This document shows, one piece after another, positions 1 through 13,516 of a stretch of DNA of 64,000 bases. A program made the position numbers and the translations under genes. How positions within the stretch are numbered: position 1 is the stretch's first letter; each line of letters opens with the position of its first letter. Origin of the DNA: Eucalyptus grandis (taxonomy: Eukaryota > Streptophyta > Magnoliopsida > Myrtales > Myrtaceae); NCBI RefSeq assembly GCF_016545825.1, contig NC_052614.1, positions 26,871,669 through 26,935,668 on the forward strand, written 5' to 3'. The notes beneath the pieces were generated by a model. It searched no databases. It saw only the letters and a list, made by a program, of their open reading frames with translations, and was not told where the DNA came from.

Positions 1-600
1 TATTGCCCCGACTAAACGCTGATCTTCAAAAGGAAGAGAACTAGATCTGATCTTTGGGATTAACTAGAAAATAGCACAAGTGAAGGACAAGTTCCATTCA
101 ATCCAATAACGGCCTAAAATCCAAGAAATGGAAGCTCATCCAATATCAAATAATTATCAACTCAGCCCCACAGAGAATGCGCGCATCACCAGCTGTCAAA
201 ATGTCACCATCGCTCATCCTAAAGACAAAGACTCCTACATCATCAGCTCAATCGAACAGTGCAAGATTAGATCATTGGTCCTCTAAAAAGCCCCAATGTC
301 TTGTTCTATGTAACCAACTAACCGGTAGCATTGTGCTCATGGTCCTCGAAGAACATGATCACTCCAGAAGGAAGAAGCCACGCCAATTCATGGAATAGTG
401 AATACGTAATCAGCTCATAATACGATTAAACGGAAAGATCGATGGATGATGAAACAATCACCAATCGAAGAGTGCAAACCCAACGATACGCATAACATGG
501 CGACTCCCGAGAGGCGAGAATAACCTTCAGAAAATTAGCATGCAAATCAGCCAAATTAACAATTAATCAAGAAACAAAAAGAAAAGAAGGATCAAGAGCA
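1..600 (-). repeat. Repeat family, block e (copy 1, reaches window edge)
   Basis: This stretch matches 7501-8110 closely, and 33471-34120 and 55571-56190 more loosely. Shared words include ctagatctgat, gattaactagaaaatag, caccagctgtc and agatcattggtcctc. Short reading frames occur on both strands but are not shared between copies. The minus strand is assigned because all copies lie in the same orientation relative to the promoter-like block a. No protein is recognised. Confidence 0.7.
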
Positions 601-1537
601 TTTTGGGTATGATGTCTCCTCCTAAGAGTTCTTCACAGAGGCTGTCAACCGAGAAAGGAATGCATGCACAATCATAGACGCAAGATGAGATCAAGGATAA
701 GGACACAATGGAGGGATATTTCTAGGAAGGGGACACGGGCAAGTGGATTTGGATTGGATAGTGATTTGTTGTGGCACGTACACCCCGCAATGAAAGAACC
801 ATCACAGATCATATGTTGGCCAAACTCCACCCCTCCAAAGGAATGAGAATCGGTTTTCGCATCAATCGGAAAATTATGGGACTAGAGTACAAATTTCATT
901 CAAACCAATAACGCCTTGAGAGACAATAGAGCTTATCCACCCTTGGACAATCATCAGCTCGCAGCAAACCACCCCTGTCGAATCTGGCAAGACTCCAACC
1001 TGTGAGCGGATCAAGACTAGAAGACAATCAAGTCCCAAAGATAAAAAGACTGAAGAACAAATTTCAATCAAAACCAGTAAATTACACCCTATCGCCCGAA
1101 AGACTACTTTCATCATCTCAACTAAAAAAAACGACAGCAAAAGATCATCAGCCTCCAAAAGCCCAAACACCTAGTTTTATGAAACAAACCGACCAAAGGT
1201 CGTTCTTGACATCCTCAAACAAACAGTTTCACTCCAAGGGGAAGAAGCCACTGTGAATTCACCAAATAACAAAATCCAGAAGCCACTCGTGAAATAATAA
1301 AACGGAAAGATCGATGGATGGGTGGATCAATTAAGGATCATAGGAAAAGCTAAACCGAACACCCATAACGACATCCTCAGACATCAAGAGATATGATCCA
1401 AGAGGAAAGAAGCCACTGTGAATTCACCGAATAACAAAAATCCAGAATAAGCTCGTAAAACAACAAAGCAAAGATCAAGAGATCAATCGATCAATAACTT
1501 CCAAGAGTCAGCAAATCACACCCTGCCCAAATTATAA
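601..1537 (-). repeat. Repeat family, blocks d and c (copy 1)
   Basis: Block d is a roughly 0.7 kb sub-repeat. Its landmarks are gcatgcacaatcatagacgc, tctaggaaggggacacggg, ttgttgtggc, aagaaccatcacagatca and aatcggaaaattatggg. Block c is a short stretch marked by gatatgatccaagaggaaag. The minus strand has a 98-codon open frame (874-1170) in d; its frame is not kept in the other d copies. The function is unknown. Confidence 0.7.
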
Positions 1538-2690
1538 CAAGTGCTCTCTGCACAATCATTCTTGATTTTTTGCCAGCCATAACTTATTTATGCTATGATA
1601 CAAAGTTGCGTAATTTGCTCGACAAAGTGAGAACCTGACAATAGACAAATATGTCCAAAAGTCCAAAAATACAAGCAGAATTATACAAGCTCCATCAGGT
1701 ATTCCGCTAGCTTATATACTCACTAATGCTAGATGCTTCGTTTGTAAGCAAAATTTTATCCAGAGATTACAGCCTTCCATCTCCTTTCGGGGCCTATACA
1801 ATATATATCCTGCAGGAAGGCTCAATTTCTTAGTGAAGTCGACGAACCAATTAGTTTTTCTTCTCGAGTTCAACATCAGGTATAGCTCATACAACACATG
1901 AACCCTACCTGAAGCAACCCGTCCAGTGAACCATCTCATTCAAAGAGCAAGCTTGTAAAAGTTGGCCAAAACATCCAATCCATCCACTCTATGCATGCCC
2001 ATGAGCATTCTTGCAGATATAGTTTTGAAGGCACAAAATAGAGCCAACTTCCTCAGAAAACAAAGATAATAGAATAGGAGTTTTGGAGAAAATTAGGGAA
2101 GAATCCATGTAGAGGAATTGTGCAAGCTCATGGCCAAAGTAACTTTTCAACACACAAGCAATATAAAACTAATTTTTCAGCCAAATTTATATCAACTGAA
2201 ATTTCAATATAAAGAGAATCCCGATAAGAACACTTCTACGGACTGCACAAACCAATTCATTTTCTGAATATCGGCAATCAATTTCCATCTCACAAGGTAG
2301 AAGCGTCCAATAAGTCAAACTGCCATCAATGTGTGCCACCAAGTCACCAAGGAAAGGAACAACTAGACTTAGCCTTGAAACAGGACTCAATTGTAGTTTT
2401 ATCTAGTGAAGTTCACAGAAAACGATTAGATGAAAACATCATCGAGGAAAGAGACTTTGTGAACTGGCTTCCAAAATTAACCATTTACACCAAAAATACC
2501 TCCAAAAGAAGAAAAAGTAAAAGCCCCAAATGAGAAGATTTTAAGAATGCGAATCTTAATAGATATCTGAAGTATGCCATTCCAAATAAGAAGATACCAG
2601 TATGCACCAAGTAGAAGTAATTCCGTCAGCAGTAAGCATTCAGTCCTGATAACCAATGGCCATTGACCGAGTCCAACCAACTCAAACAGC
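1538..2690 (-). repeat. Repeat family, blocks k and j (copy 1)
   Basis: Block k contains aacttatttatgctatgata and acaagctccatcaggtattc, which recur three times at 9736-10740 and once near 50.1 kb. Block j (from about 2061) contains gaatccatgtagagg, agcaatataaaactaat and tcaatataaagagaatccc, which recur at about 10.8, 36.2 and 50.5 kb. No coding region is recognised. Confidence 0.7.
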
Positions 2691-3980
2691 CTCTCACACG
2701 TAAAGAGCAGAAAAAAACCTCTTGTTCTAAACTAATAGAAAACACAGAAGTCATGCAAACAGAAAGGTGAAGCTAGGAAGGCAGTTCCTGGAGCCAGTCC
2801 CATGATAGGGAAGAAGAGCATGACGTATACATCTTGTCCTACGAATTGATGATGCTTATGCAAAAAGAAAGAATGATTACTGATCCAAGACACTCCATAT
2901 TGAACTTAATGAGGCAAACTATTGCCCTGACCAAACTCTGACCTGCAAAGGAAAGAGAACATCTGATTATTTCTCCTTAACATGAAAATAACGGAAGTGG
3001 AAGAAAAATTAGGAATTGATGATTATGCAGAAAGGAAAAACACATCACTGAACACGTCACTTCCGTTGCATTAAACAACAGATCCAGAATCTGCTCCTAA
3101 GAAAACTAAATAGAATGACCAACCAATAAATTGATACATGGTTAAAGGCGGACAATAGACCCTAATGATGTCCCTGACCATGGCAAAGTCCCAAGGAGGC
3201 AACTGGAACAGAAGAAATTAAGCTCCTGGAGCAAACCAGATGCTTCAGAAATTAGACCGAGAAAGTAATCAGCTCATCAATCGTCAAGAGATTACAAAAA
3301 TAAAAAAACTAAGAAAGATTAAGAACGCGTATCATAATAGATACCTGAAGCACATCATTCCAAATAAGATGCAACCAGTATGCACCGAAGTAAAACCACT
3401 TACGCAGTAAGCCTTCAGTCCCAATAACCAAAGAAAACCTACAATGTAGACATTTATATGGCCATTGATGGAGTCCAACCAACTCAGACAACCTCTCATA
3501 TAGAAAGAACACAAAATGTCCTCTTGTTCTAGACCAATAGAAAACACACAAGTTGTGTAAGATCGAAAGCGAACCAAGCAAGGTAATGCCTGGTGCCACT
3601 TCCAGGATTAGAAAACAGACCATATTGTATAACTATAACATATGCTATCTCCATGATTTAGAGAGATCCAATTAGTGATCATAGCACACAGATAAGAATG
3701 AAGAGAAACAAGATAGAACTCTTGTGGACCTTTCCAGAAAAAAAGAACTCTAAAACAATAGCTTGTCCTATTAATTGATGCTTGTGCAGCAAGAATGAAC
3801 CATCACACATCACAGGCACTCCATATTGAAATTGATGAGGTAAAGTATTACCTCAACCAAACTCTGACCTGCGAAGGAAAGAAAACACCTGATCGTTCCA
3901 CCTTAACTAGAAGATAATAGAAGTGGAAGACAAATTAGGAATGGATGCGTATGCACCAACAAAGAACATAACTGATACCA
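2691..3980 (-). repeat. Repeat family, block f (copy 1)
   Basis: This segment is related to 31561-33470 and 54721-55570. Shared words include cctctcacacgtaaagag-type sequence, gatccaattagtgatc, cagataagaatgaagagaaac and gaccaaactctgacctgc. Within it a motif of several hundred bases recurs (about 2.58-3.0 kb and 3.34-3.9 kb), so it is internally duplicated. The open frame at 3309-3623 on the minus strand resembles the one at 31602-31942 only in part. I see no gene. Confidence 0.65.
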
Positions 3981-5930
3981 AACACTCCATACTGAACTTG
4001 GCCACGTAAAGTATTGCCTCCACCATTAAAGCATGGAGAGTAAGGACATCAAAAGAACCAAAATCCAAGAAGTGGGAGCTTATCCAATTTCCAACAAATC
4101 CCGACACACTCGCAATTCATCAACTCAGCCACAGAAAAGGATATAGATCAACACATCCAGTATTTGGCAAAACACCTACGCAGCAGGAGTTTATCCAAAT
4201 TTCAGTTCTTCACCCTGTCCTGAAGATGATCAAGCACACTGCCCATTCACCAACCCAACCAAAGATAGATGTGAAGAGAACGTTGAACTCAAAAAAAGCT
4301 CAGTTAATCTACGTAATAATTGACCAACCTCATCATATGTACCTTTCCTTAGACAACACCCTCAATCAAAGAGATCACTCAGTGAGAAAATAAGCTACTG
4401 CCAATCCACTGGATTATAAAAATCTAGAAACAGCTGGTTAAACAACAGAATAGGAATCACCGGATAAATGAAAAAGTACACCAAAGGTTCTGCACCAAAA
4501 GAAAACACATCAATCATGTGAATGAAATCCCTGTGTATTGTGTGAAGCTAGAGTTCAGGGGGGAAAAAAGCAAGACAAATAACGTACAATATCTACATGA
4601 TTTACCAGCAATTGATCTTGGGATTGCAGCATGCATTAAAAGAATGAAGAGAAGAACAAACCAGAACTTAACGGACCTCAAGCTTTCTAGACTCACGGGC
4701 AATCCCTACAATGGAGGATAGTCAATGATTATTCATCTTCCAAATACAAGAAATGCCAGTAAAATCCCAAATGAAAGAAGATCTTGATAAATGAAATAAA
4801 GATTATGGAGCTAGAAAGATTCATCACAGATTGAAGACAGTCCACATTGAACCAGAAGAGGTTTGCATCAAAGGAAAGAGCGAGGACATCAAACCTCACT
4901 AGTTCTCACACACCCTATCGTAAAAGCATGGCCAAAATATTGATTGATTAGGGACTAATCCATATAAATATACATGGAGCGTGACGACATCAAAAGAACC
5001 AAAAATCCAAGTGGGAGCTTATCCAATTTCCAAGAAAGCCCAAACACCAATATTCATCAAAACCAACATAGAAAAGGTGATGTATCATCACTTCTAAAAT
5101 CTGGCAAAACACCATGTGCATACACAGCAGAAATTTATTGAAATTTCAGTTCTTCACCCGGCCCTGAAGATCATCAAGGACAATGCCCATCCACCAACCC
5201 AACCAAAGATAGATGTGAATAGATTGTCAAACACAAGAAAAGTTCAGTTATTCTGAGTAATAATTGACCAACCTCATCATACGTACCATTCCTTAAATAA
5301 CATCCTCAATCAAAGAGATTGCTTCATGAGAAAAAAAGCTACTACCAATCCACCGGTTTATGAAAATCCAAAAACAGCTTGTAAAACAACGAAAGATGGA
5401 TCAATCCATCAATCGATCAAAGAAGGAGTGTAAACACTAATAATGTCCGTGATAACTCCTCAACAACCATCTAAAGCATAGAAATCACCTGATAAATGAA
5501 AAAGTTCCAAAGGTTTCATACCAAAAGAAAACACATCAATCATATAGAATGAAAGCCGTGGTATAATCTGAAGCTAGCATTTTTGGGGGGAAGCAAGACG
5601 AATAGCAGCCAATATCTGCATGATTCACCAGCAATCAATATCTGCATGATTTACCAGCAATCAATTCTATGATTGTAGCGTATGCATTTTAAGAATGAAG
5701 AGAAACAAGCCGTAACTTAGTGGACCTCAAGCTTTCCGCACTCACAAATGATCCCTAAAACAGAGGATAGTCAATGATTATTCATCTTTCCCAATAGAAT
5801 CTCTAAAGAAAGAAGATCTTGTTAAATGAAATAAAAATTATGGAGCTCGAAAAGAACCGTCACATTGAAGGAAGTCCACATCGAACCACAAGAGGTTTGC
5901 ATCAAATGAAAGAGAACATGGCCCCAATCA
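3981..5930 (-). repeat. Repeat family, block h in two tandem copies
   Basis: Two tandem versions (about 3981-4860 and 4861-5930) share atagatgtgaa, taataattgaccaacctcat, aaaagaaaacacatcaatcat and ttgcatcaaaggaaagag-type words. Related copies are at 30331-31080, 38161-38730 and 53351-53830. A 27 bp unit containing atctgcatgatt is tandemly doubled near 5608-5662. Nothing coding is recognised. Confidence 0.65.
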
Positions 5931-7500
5931 TCTAACCATAACCCAGAAAAAAAAACAGAAGCAGAGAGCAAACTTCATTCAAATCAATGACCGCCTAGAA
6001 TCCACTAAGTAATTGCTTGTCCAGTTTTGAACAATCATCAACTCAGCCCCGTAAGAACGCAATAGGTCGCCATTTCTCAAACCCAAAGCAAAACTTCAAC
6101 CCGTAGAAGAATTAGAACTTGACGATAATTATCTCATTGCTCCCTGAAGATAATCAACTAAAGACAAACCTAAATCAAAATTATGAAAAGCCTATAAATT
6201 TTCGAAGTTTCAGCACGCCGTAAATCCACGAAGCTGCTGATTGTCCAATTTTAAACAATCATGAACTCAGCCCCACGTAAGAAAGCACTTCTCAAAGCCC
6301 GGCAAAACTTAAACCTTTAAATGAATTAGAATTTGACGATACATCTCACCGCTCCCGAATAAAATCAACGAAAGAAAAATTTATTTAAAACTGCAAAAAG
6401 CCTAGAAAGCTTAATAATTAGTCCATCGCCCATGCTGAAGATGTGAACAAAAATACTTCAGAACTCAAACAAAGACTGCATAATAGATCATCACTCCTCC
6501 AAGAAGCCCAAACACCTTATATCATGCAAACCGACCATCTTCTATGTATTTATCCTCATTAGATGACATGCTCCGATGGAGAGATCGCCTCCGAGGAAAG
6601 ATGCAACCGCCAATCCACCGCGAAATACGTAATCATCTTGTTAAACAATTTAATGGAAAGATAAATCTATTGATGAGCCATCCACAACCTCACCTTATAA
6701 GTGAAAACACTACATATTATAACCTTTGGAAAAGTTTTGGCAAAAGGAAAATGTTACCACAAAAGAAAAAAAGAAGTGTGAAAAACATATATGTTTTTGG
6801 AAAAGAACCTATCCTGAAAGTACCAAATAACATAGAGAAAAAGAGCAATAAGTAACACCTAAATAATAACTCAGCATAAGAAATTACCATCTAGATGACA
6901 TCAATCTATCTAATATAAACTCAAAGTAAACCTAGGAGAAATTCTTCAAATAAACCAATTTAACATAGACACAAACTTCAAGCAGACATACACACCAAGT
7001 CAACAGAAATGCATATGCAAGAAACGTATTTCCAAGTGAGTGTGCAACAAAGTAAGTTGAAAAGGAAAAAAGTGATAAATAAGATGCAGAATAATTCCAT
7101 TAAGGAAAAGGTCTTTGCTTTAGCCAATTTCTGACCATAAAAGAAAGAGAATTTAATGGTGATTTCCTTGCTTTTTTATGGGGTCAACACTAATGGATGC
7201 AATAAATAAAAGCTTATCCCATTTCAATCAAAACCTGGTCTCCACATTCATCCTCTCACCTTACAAAAAAAGGCAAAGGATCAGCACTTCTCAAATTCAG
7301 CAAACCTTCAACCTAAAGCAACTAGGAATAGACGATTATCATCTCAATTCTTGCTACTAACCAAAGATAATTAATGAAAGAATGAATTTTAAAAACAAAC
7401 GTTAGTGTCCATGCAGGAAATTATTAGAAGTTTTAGTTCAACACCCAAGCACCTAGTTCCACCAACCCAATAATATACTACCAAGGAATCGTTAGTCCCA
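5931..7500 (-). repeat. Repeat family, block g (copy 1)
   Basis: Related to 31081-31560, 38731-39500 and 53831-54720 through ttgtccaattt, caatcatcaactcag, caagaagcccaa, gaggaaagatgcaac and atctattgatgaaccatcc-type words. A plus-strand frame of 103 codons (6544-6855) is lysine-rich, lies in an A-rich stretch and is not kept in the other copies, so I do not call it a gene. Confidence 0.65.
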
Positions 7501-9735
7501 AGAAAAGCTCGAACGCTTCATTCTTTGGAAGGAAGAGAACTAGATCTGATCCTTGGGATTAACTAGAAAATAGCAGAAGAAGCTCGTCCAATATCAAATA
7601 ATTACCAAGTCACCCCGAGAATGCAATAGATCACCAGCTGTCTAATCTAGTAAAACTTTTGTCTAATCCTATAAAACTTTCAACTGTAAAAAGAAGCCTA
7701 GAAGGTTGTCAAAATTTCAGTCCATCGCTCATCCTAAAGACAAAGACTACTACATCATCTGCTCAACCGCACAGTGCAAGATTAGATCATTGCTCCTCTA
7801 AAAGCCCGAATGTCTTGTTCTATGTAACCAATCGACCAAGTAGCATTGTGCTCATGGTCCTCGACAAACATGATCACTCCAAGAAGAAAGAAACCACCGC
7901 CAATTCACAGAATTGTGAATACCGTAATCAGCTCATGATACAATTAAACGGAAAGATCAATCAATGATGAATCAATCACCAATCGAGGAGTGCAAATGCT
8001 AACGATACACATAACATGGCAGACTCCCAGAGAGGCAAGAGTAACCTTCAGAAAATTAGCATACAAATCAGACCAAATCAACAATTAATCAAGAAACAAA
8101 AAGAAAATAAGAAGGATCAAGAGCATTTTGGGTATGATGTCTCCTCTGAAGAGTACTTCATGAGGAACGCATGCACAATCATAGACGCGAGATGAGATCG
8201 AAGGATAAGGACATGATGGAGGGCTATTTCTAGGAAGGGGACATGGGCAAGCTTATCTCGGATTGGATAGCGATCCCAGGCCCGTACACCTTGCAAAGAA
8301 AGAACCATCACAGATCACACACCGGCCAAACTCCACCCCTCCAAAGGAATGAGAAATGTTTGTCACATCAATCGGAAAATTATGGACTGAAGAACAAATT
8401 TCATTCAAACCAATAACTGCCTTGAGAGACGATAGAGCTTATCCAATTTCAGACAACGCCTGCGGAGAGCACACCATGTCAAGTCTGACGACACTCCAAC
8501 CTATGAGAAACTCGCACATATTAAAAAACTGAATAACAAATTCCCCATCAAACCCAGTAAATTTCATTCCATCGGCGGTCCCAGACATGATCAAAGACTA
8601 ATAATTCATCCTCTCAGCCAAAAGAAAAAAAGAAGACAGCAAAAGGATCACTAGTCCTCCAAAAAGCCCAAACATCCCAGCCATAGTATTCATAGTATTC
8701 GTCATCCTTAACATCCTCAGACAAACAGTTTCACTCCGAGGGGAAAGAAACCACTGTGAAATTCACCAAATAACAGAAAGATCAATCGGTCATTGTATCG
8801 ATAAAGGATCAAGAAACAAAAAGAAAAGAACAAGGATCAATAGTGCATTTTGGTGATGTCTCCTCTGAAGAGTACTTCGCAGAGGCTGTCAATTGAGGAA
8901 CGCATGCACAATCATAGACACAAGATGAGACCGAAGGATGACGACACAAGGGAGGGCTATTTCAGGGGAAGGAGACACCGGGAAGCTGATCTGGATTGGA
9001 TAGTGATCTGTTGTGGCACGTACACCTTGCAAAGAAAGAACCATCAAAGATCACAAATCAGCCAAACTCTGAACTCCTAAGGAATGAGAATCAGTTTTCG
9101 CATCAATTGGAAAATTGTGGGACTGGAGAACAAATTTCATTCAAACCAATAACTGCCTCGAGAGACAATCATCAGCTTGCAGCAGAGCACCCCTTGTCCA
9201 ATCTGGCGAGACTCCAACCTGTGAGAGGATCAGGACTAGATGACAATCAAGTCCCAAAGATAAAAGACCAAAGAACAAATTTCAATCAAAACCAGTAAAT
9301 TATAGCCTATCGCCCGAAAGACTACTTTCATCATCCCAACCAAAAAAAGACAGCAAAAAGATCATCACCCTCCAAAAGCCCAAACACCTAGTTTTGTGAA
9401 ACAAACCGACAAAGGTCGTTCTTGACATCCTCAAACAAACAGATTCGCTCCAAGGGGAAGATGCCACTGTGAATTCACCAAATAACAAAATCCAGAAGCC
9501 GCTCGTAAACAATAAAATGGAAAGACCGATCGGCGGATGGATCAATTAAGGATCATAGGAGGAGCTAAACTAAACACCCATAATGACATCCTCAGACATC
9601 AAGAGATATGATCCAAGAGGAAAGAAGCCACTGCAAATTCACCAAATAACAAAATCCAGAATAAGCTGGTAAAACAACAATGCAAAGATCAATCGACCCA
9701 TCAATCAATAACTTCCAAGAGTTAGCAAATCACAC
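7501..9735 (-). repeat. Repeat family, blocks e, d, d and c (copy 2)
   Basis: Block e (7501-8110) is followed by two tandem d sub-repeats (about 8111-8830 and 8831-9565) and block c (9566-9735). The series parallels 1-1537, but with d duplicated. The resemblance to 1-1537 is closer than to the copies at 34, 40 or 56 kb, which points to a local duplication inside this unit. Open frames are short and inconsistent. Confidence 0.7.
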
Positions 9736-10740
9736 CCGACCAAAATGATAACAAGTGCTATCTCGCACAATTCATACTTGATTTTTGCCAACCACAACTT
9801 ATTTATGCTATGATAAAGAGTTGCACAATTTGCTCAACAAAGTGAGCAAATCGACAATAGACAAATATGTCAAAAAGTCCAAAAATACAAGCAGAATCAT
9901 ACAAGCTCCATCAAAGTTTCGGGCCTATACGACATATCCTGCAGAAAGGCTCAATTTCTTTGAGAGGTCTTCAAACCAATTAGTTTTTCTTCGCAAGTTC
10001 AACATCAGGTGTAGCTCATACAACACATGAACAAAATGATAACAAGTGCTATCTACACAATTCATGCTTCATTTTTTGCCGACCACCACTCTTGTGCTAT
10101 GATACAAAGTTACACAATTTGCTCAACAAAGTGAGCAACTGACAAGATACAAATATGTCTACGAGCAGAATTATACAAGCTCCATCAGGTATTCCAAAAA
10201 TACAAGCAGAATCATACAAGCTCCATCAGGTTTCTGGGCCTATACGACATATCCCGCGTAAAGACTCAATTTCTTTGCGACGTCTTCAAACCAATTAGTT
10301 TTTCTTCGCAGTTCAACATCAGGTGTAGCTCATGCAACACATGAACAAAATGATAACAAGTGCTATATGCACAATTCATGCTTCATTTTTGGCCAACCAC
10401 AACTCTTGTGCTACGATACAAAGTTACACAATTTGCTCAACAAAGTGAGCAACCGACAAGATACAAATATGTCTACAAGCAGAATTATACAAGCTCCATC
10501 AGGTATTCCACTAACTTATATATTCCACTAGCTTATATACTTCGCTAACGCTAGATTCTTCGTTTGTAAGCAGAATTTTATCCAGAGATCACAGCCTTCC
10601 ATCTCGTTTCGGGCCTATACAATATATATCCTGCAGGAAGGCTCAATTTCTTTGTGAAGTCAACGAACCAATTAGTTTTTCTTCTCGAGTTCAACATCAG
10701 GTATAGCTCATACAACACATGAACCCTACCTGAAGCAACC
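9736..10740 (-). repeat. Repeat family, block k in three tandem copies (about 0.31 kb period)
   Basis: The words aaaatgataacaagtgct, ttgctcaacaaagtgagcaa and acaagctccatca recur starting near 9748, 10033 and 10347, giving a local array of about 0.3 kb units. Single copies exist at 1538-2060 and near 50081-50480. The last unit runs into the same sequence that ends block k at about 1700-1940 (tttgtaagcagaattttatcc). No coding signal. Confidence 0.75.
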
Positions 10741-12270
10741 TTGCAGATATAGTTTTGAAGTCACAAAATAGAGCCATATTCCACAGAAAACAAAGATAAC
10801 AGAATAGGAGTTTTGGAGAAAGTCAAGGGATAAATCCATGTAGAGGGACCGTGCAAGCTGATGGCCTAGTAACTTTTCAACACGAAGCAATATAAAACTA
10901 ATTTGTCGGGCAAATTTATACCAACGGAACTTCAATATAAAGAGAATCCCAACAAGAATGCTTCTACGGACTGCACCAAACCAATTCAAAGTAGAAACAA
11001 ATAATTTACAACAGGAAGAGAACTAGACGTTCATTGCATCTCCCCAAAAATAAAAATAAAAACAGACGATCCCTATGGAAAGATCCAGACATCGCTCATC
11101 GCTCCAATCCACAGGAAAAAAAAACAAAATTCAGTTTCTCAACTAAACGTAATTGCATTAATTAATAACCTCCTGCCTTCCCAACTAAAGAACTAGGATT
11201 CTCTAACAGTTTTGTTCAATTTGCATCCTCACACGGTCCTTAGTGGGATCGCTCTAAACTGGATTCTCTAACAACTGAACAAGTCCGTATAGCATGGAAG
11301 CCACAAAATTAGTCGATACGATCAGCGTTCGAACCTTAATAGCTTGGATAGACCTTTCTGTATAAAATCGGAGCTGTCGCCAACATTGTCCTTAAAAAAG
11401 ACCCAGCCAGATGCTTCAAAATTCATGCCTTCAAAGCAAACACCAAAGCAAATGAAACCAATCATAAGGCAATCATTTAGTATCTCCAATTACAAGGAAG
11501 ATGACTTCATAGAGGCGATGAGATACAGTAGAACCATGAATTAGAATTCCTGGTCAAAAGATCATCATTGGCAAATGATCACGCTGCAATTGGAAATCGA
11601 TAAATTTATAAGCAGTAGAAGTTCGCCCATCGTACATTAGGTATCATAAGAGATCAGGAGGGGTCCATGCTTACCAGATATGTTAAGACCTCAAACCAAG
11701 GCTTATGCAGGATTGTCATCTAACCCTTCAGTTTCACCCATCTAAAAATAACTACAAAATTTGACAAACAGGCCATCCAAGCACCAAGTGTCTGCTTCTC
11801 CCAGCCAGACCAGCCACGTCTGCTGACAGCATACAAGGCACAACACAGCTTTGTGATGGATAAGAAACAAGAGAATCAGCAGAAAGGAGAGAACCGGTCA
11901 GAGTGCAAGCAATGCCAAGGGAGTTATGTCTAGATGGCTGTCCTGTGTACGTCCCCATGTGAGGCCTGATCACATATGCCAATCATGAATGAAGCACGAG
12001 AAGAAAGAGACCTTCTAGTTATGAAAGGTACCTACGTGGAATATTCAGAAATTAGGCAAAAATCACAGCACCAGTTCATCTTTTCAGAATGAGATGCTAA
12101 CAGTTTGCAACGAAGCATAACTTAGGTCCTGTCAGAAAAGTCTTCATACCGAGAACCTAGCATATTCAGAAATTAGGCCCTCAAGGTAGCACTACAAACT
12201 GAAAACAACCCATATCACCTACAAAACAAGGTCATTTGTAAAATGTCCCCGACAATCACTGTATCAGAAG
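10741..12270 (-). repeat. Repeat family, blocks j (short) and i (copy 1)
   Basis: Block j is a short version (10741-11010). Block i (11011-12270) matches 36881-38160 and the doubled 51301-53350. Landmarks are gatgcttcaaaattcatgcc, aggagaaccggtca-type words and gtgtctgcttctcccagcc. Read on the minus strand, a run of about 37 codons around 11450-11340, including the word GMNFEASGW, stays open in all four copies. Its substitution pattern looks neutral and I do not recognise it. Confidence 0.7.
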
Positions 12271-12640
12271 TGGAAAAGTATTGCACTACCAATTCACCGA
12301 ACAACGAGAATCCAGAATAAGCTGGTCAAAAACAGCAACGCAAAGTTCAATCGATCGCCCGATGAATCACTAAGCAATCAAAGGATGAGGCGTAAACCAA
12401 AGAATTCCGATAACCAGTAGGAATCGTAGGCCAAGCGAAACCCTCAAGGATCTCCGCAACCAGATGATGCTTCACAAAATCAGACAAGAAAGAAGAAAGC
12501 AAAATGAGGACACCATCAACAAAATCAATCAATCAATCAATCTAGAAGCGGAAAACAAAAAACAAAAGGAGAAGAAGGAAGGGCCGATGAAGAACGCCTA
12601 CATCAACGATGACGAAATTGCAGAAGAAGCCATGGGGAGA
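12271..12640 (-). repeat. Repeat family, blocks c and b: first exon-like leader
   Basis: Block b, read on the minus strand, is a CT-rich leader followed by a start codon in good context. Here the start near 12633 opens MASS and stops after 12 codons, whereas the equivalent starts at 42826 and 57407 open MASGDV. The words ctcaaggatctccgcaacc and caaaatcagac recur in every block b. The plus-strand open frame 12464-12760 runs antisense through this leader and is probably a by-product of composition. Confidence 0.55.
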
Positions 12641-13516
12641 GAGAGTAGAACCAGGAACGCGGAACGAGAGCAACGGATACGAATGAGCACGAGAGGAGAA
12701 AGGATACCCGACCTCGGGTCGACCGTTGATGTAAAAATGTATCCGCAGCGAGGATCGTGATTTGACGGCTGTGATCTGCTGACTCTTCAGTTTAGGAATT
12801 TCGACCGTTGCTTGACACGCTCGCCGTGAGAGAATTCAGGATGGACGCCCGCTACGAATCATCTTCGACCACGTGTCAGTCGGTTGCTAACGGTCGTGTC
12901 CTGGCTTTCCCGCCGAAATTTAGTGATTGAAAATAATATTATTTGGATTTAAAAAATTTAGGGGTAATATTACTACATACCTACCGACCCATATATTTTA
13001 ATTTGAAAATTATTTTCACCTAGCTTATTTCGCTTAGCTGAAAACTGTCATCTAATTTTTAAATGTGATATCTATCGTTTTATAAGGCTGTGTCTTTTAT
13101 TGGAATTTGTTCTTTTCTTAATATCCCAAGAACAACTTTCTTTATTTGATGACTATCTAGAATCCAAAACATTGTTGATTTAGAAATTGTAATGTGGCAG
13201 TCTTTCTTACATGGAACACAAGAACTTATTAAATTGCATGATGGTCCATATTTTCAAAGGGGATTGTGATGTCCGTCGAATTTCAACAATATAATTAATC
13301 CTCATTTCGATGAATTCATGCTCGCCTTTTTTCCTCTTTCAATTTTATCCCTACCTTGCTAGGCTATCAAATCCCCACCTTTCCAAATTATATCAAATCA
13401 ATTCCAAAAATAGATTCCCTAAAATTAAATCATTCTAATTACCTTTGGCCCTTCCCAGCCTTTAAGTATTTATAGCATTGCAATTAAGATTATTTTCTAG
13501 AAGACCCAATTTTTTT
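12641..13516 (-). promoter_or_regulatory. Block a1: promoter-like region and upstream flank
   Basis: Homologous to 21980-22277, 42850-44115 and 57431-59420. The proximal part shares gaccgt, cggctgtgatct and cgaccgttgctt. The CCAAT-type core present in the other three copies is altered here: the plus strand reads gtgatttgac instead of gtgattggac. The distal part (from about 12900) matches 57650-58680, for example cttaatatcccaag and gtatttatagcattgcaatt. Homology stops at 13516 at the junction with the polyketide synthase remnant. Promoter function is inferred from position only. Confidence 0.45.
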
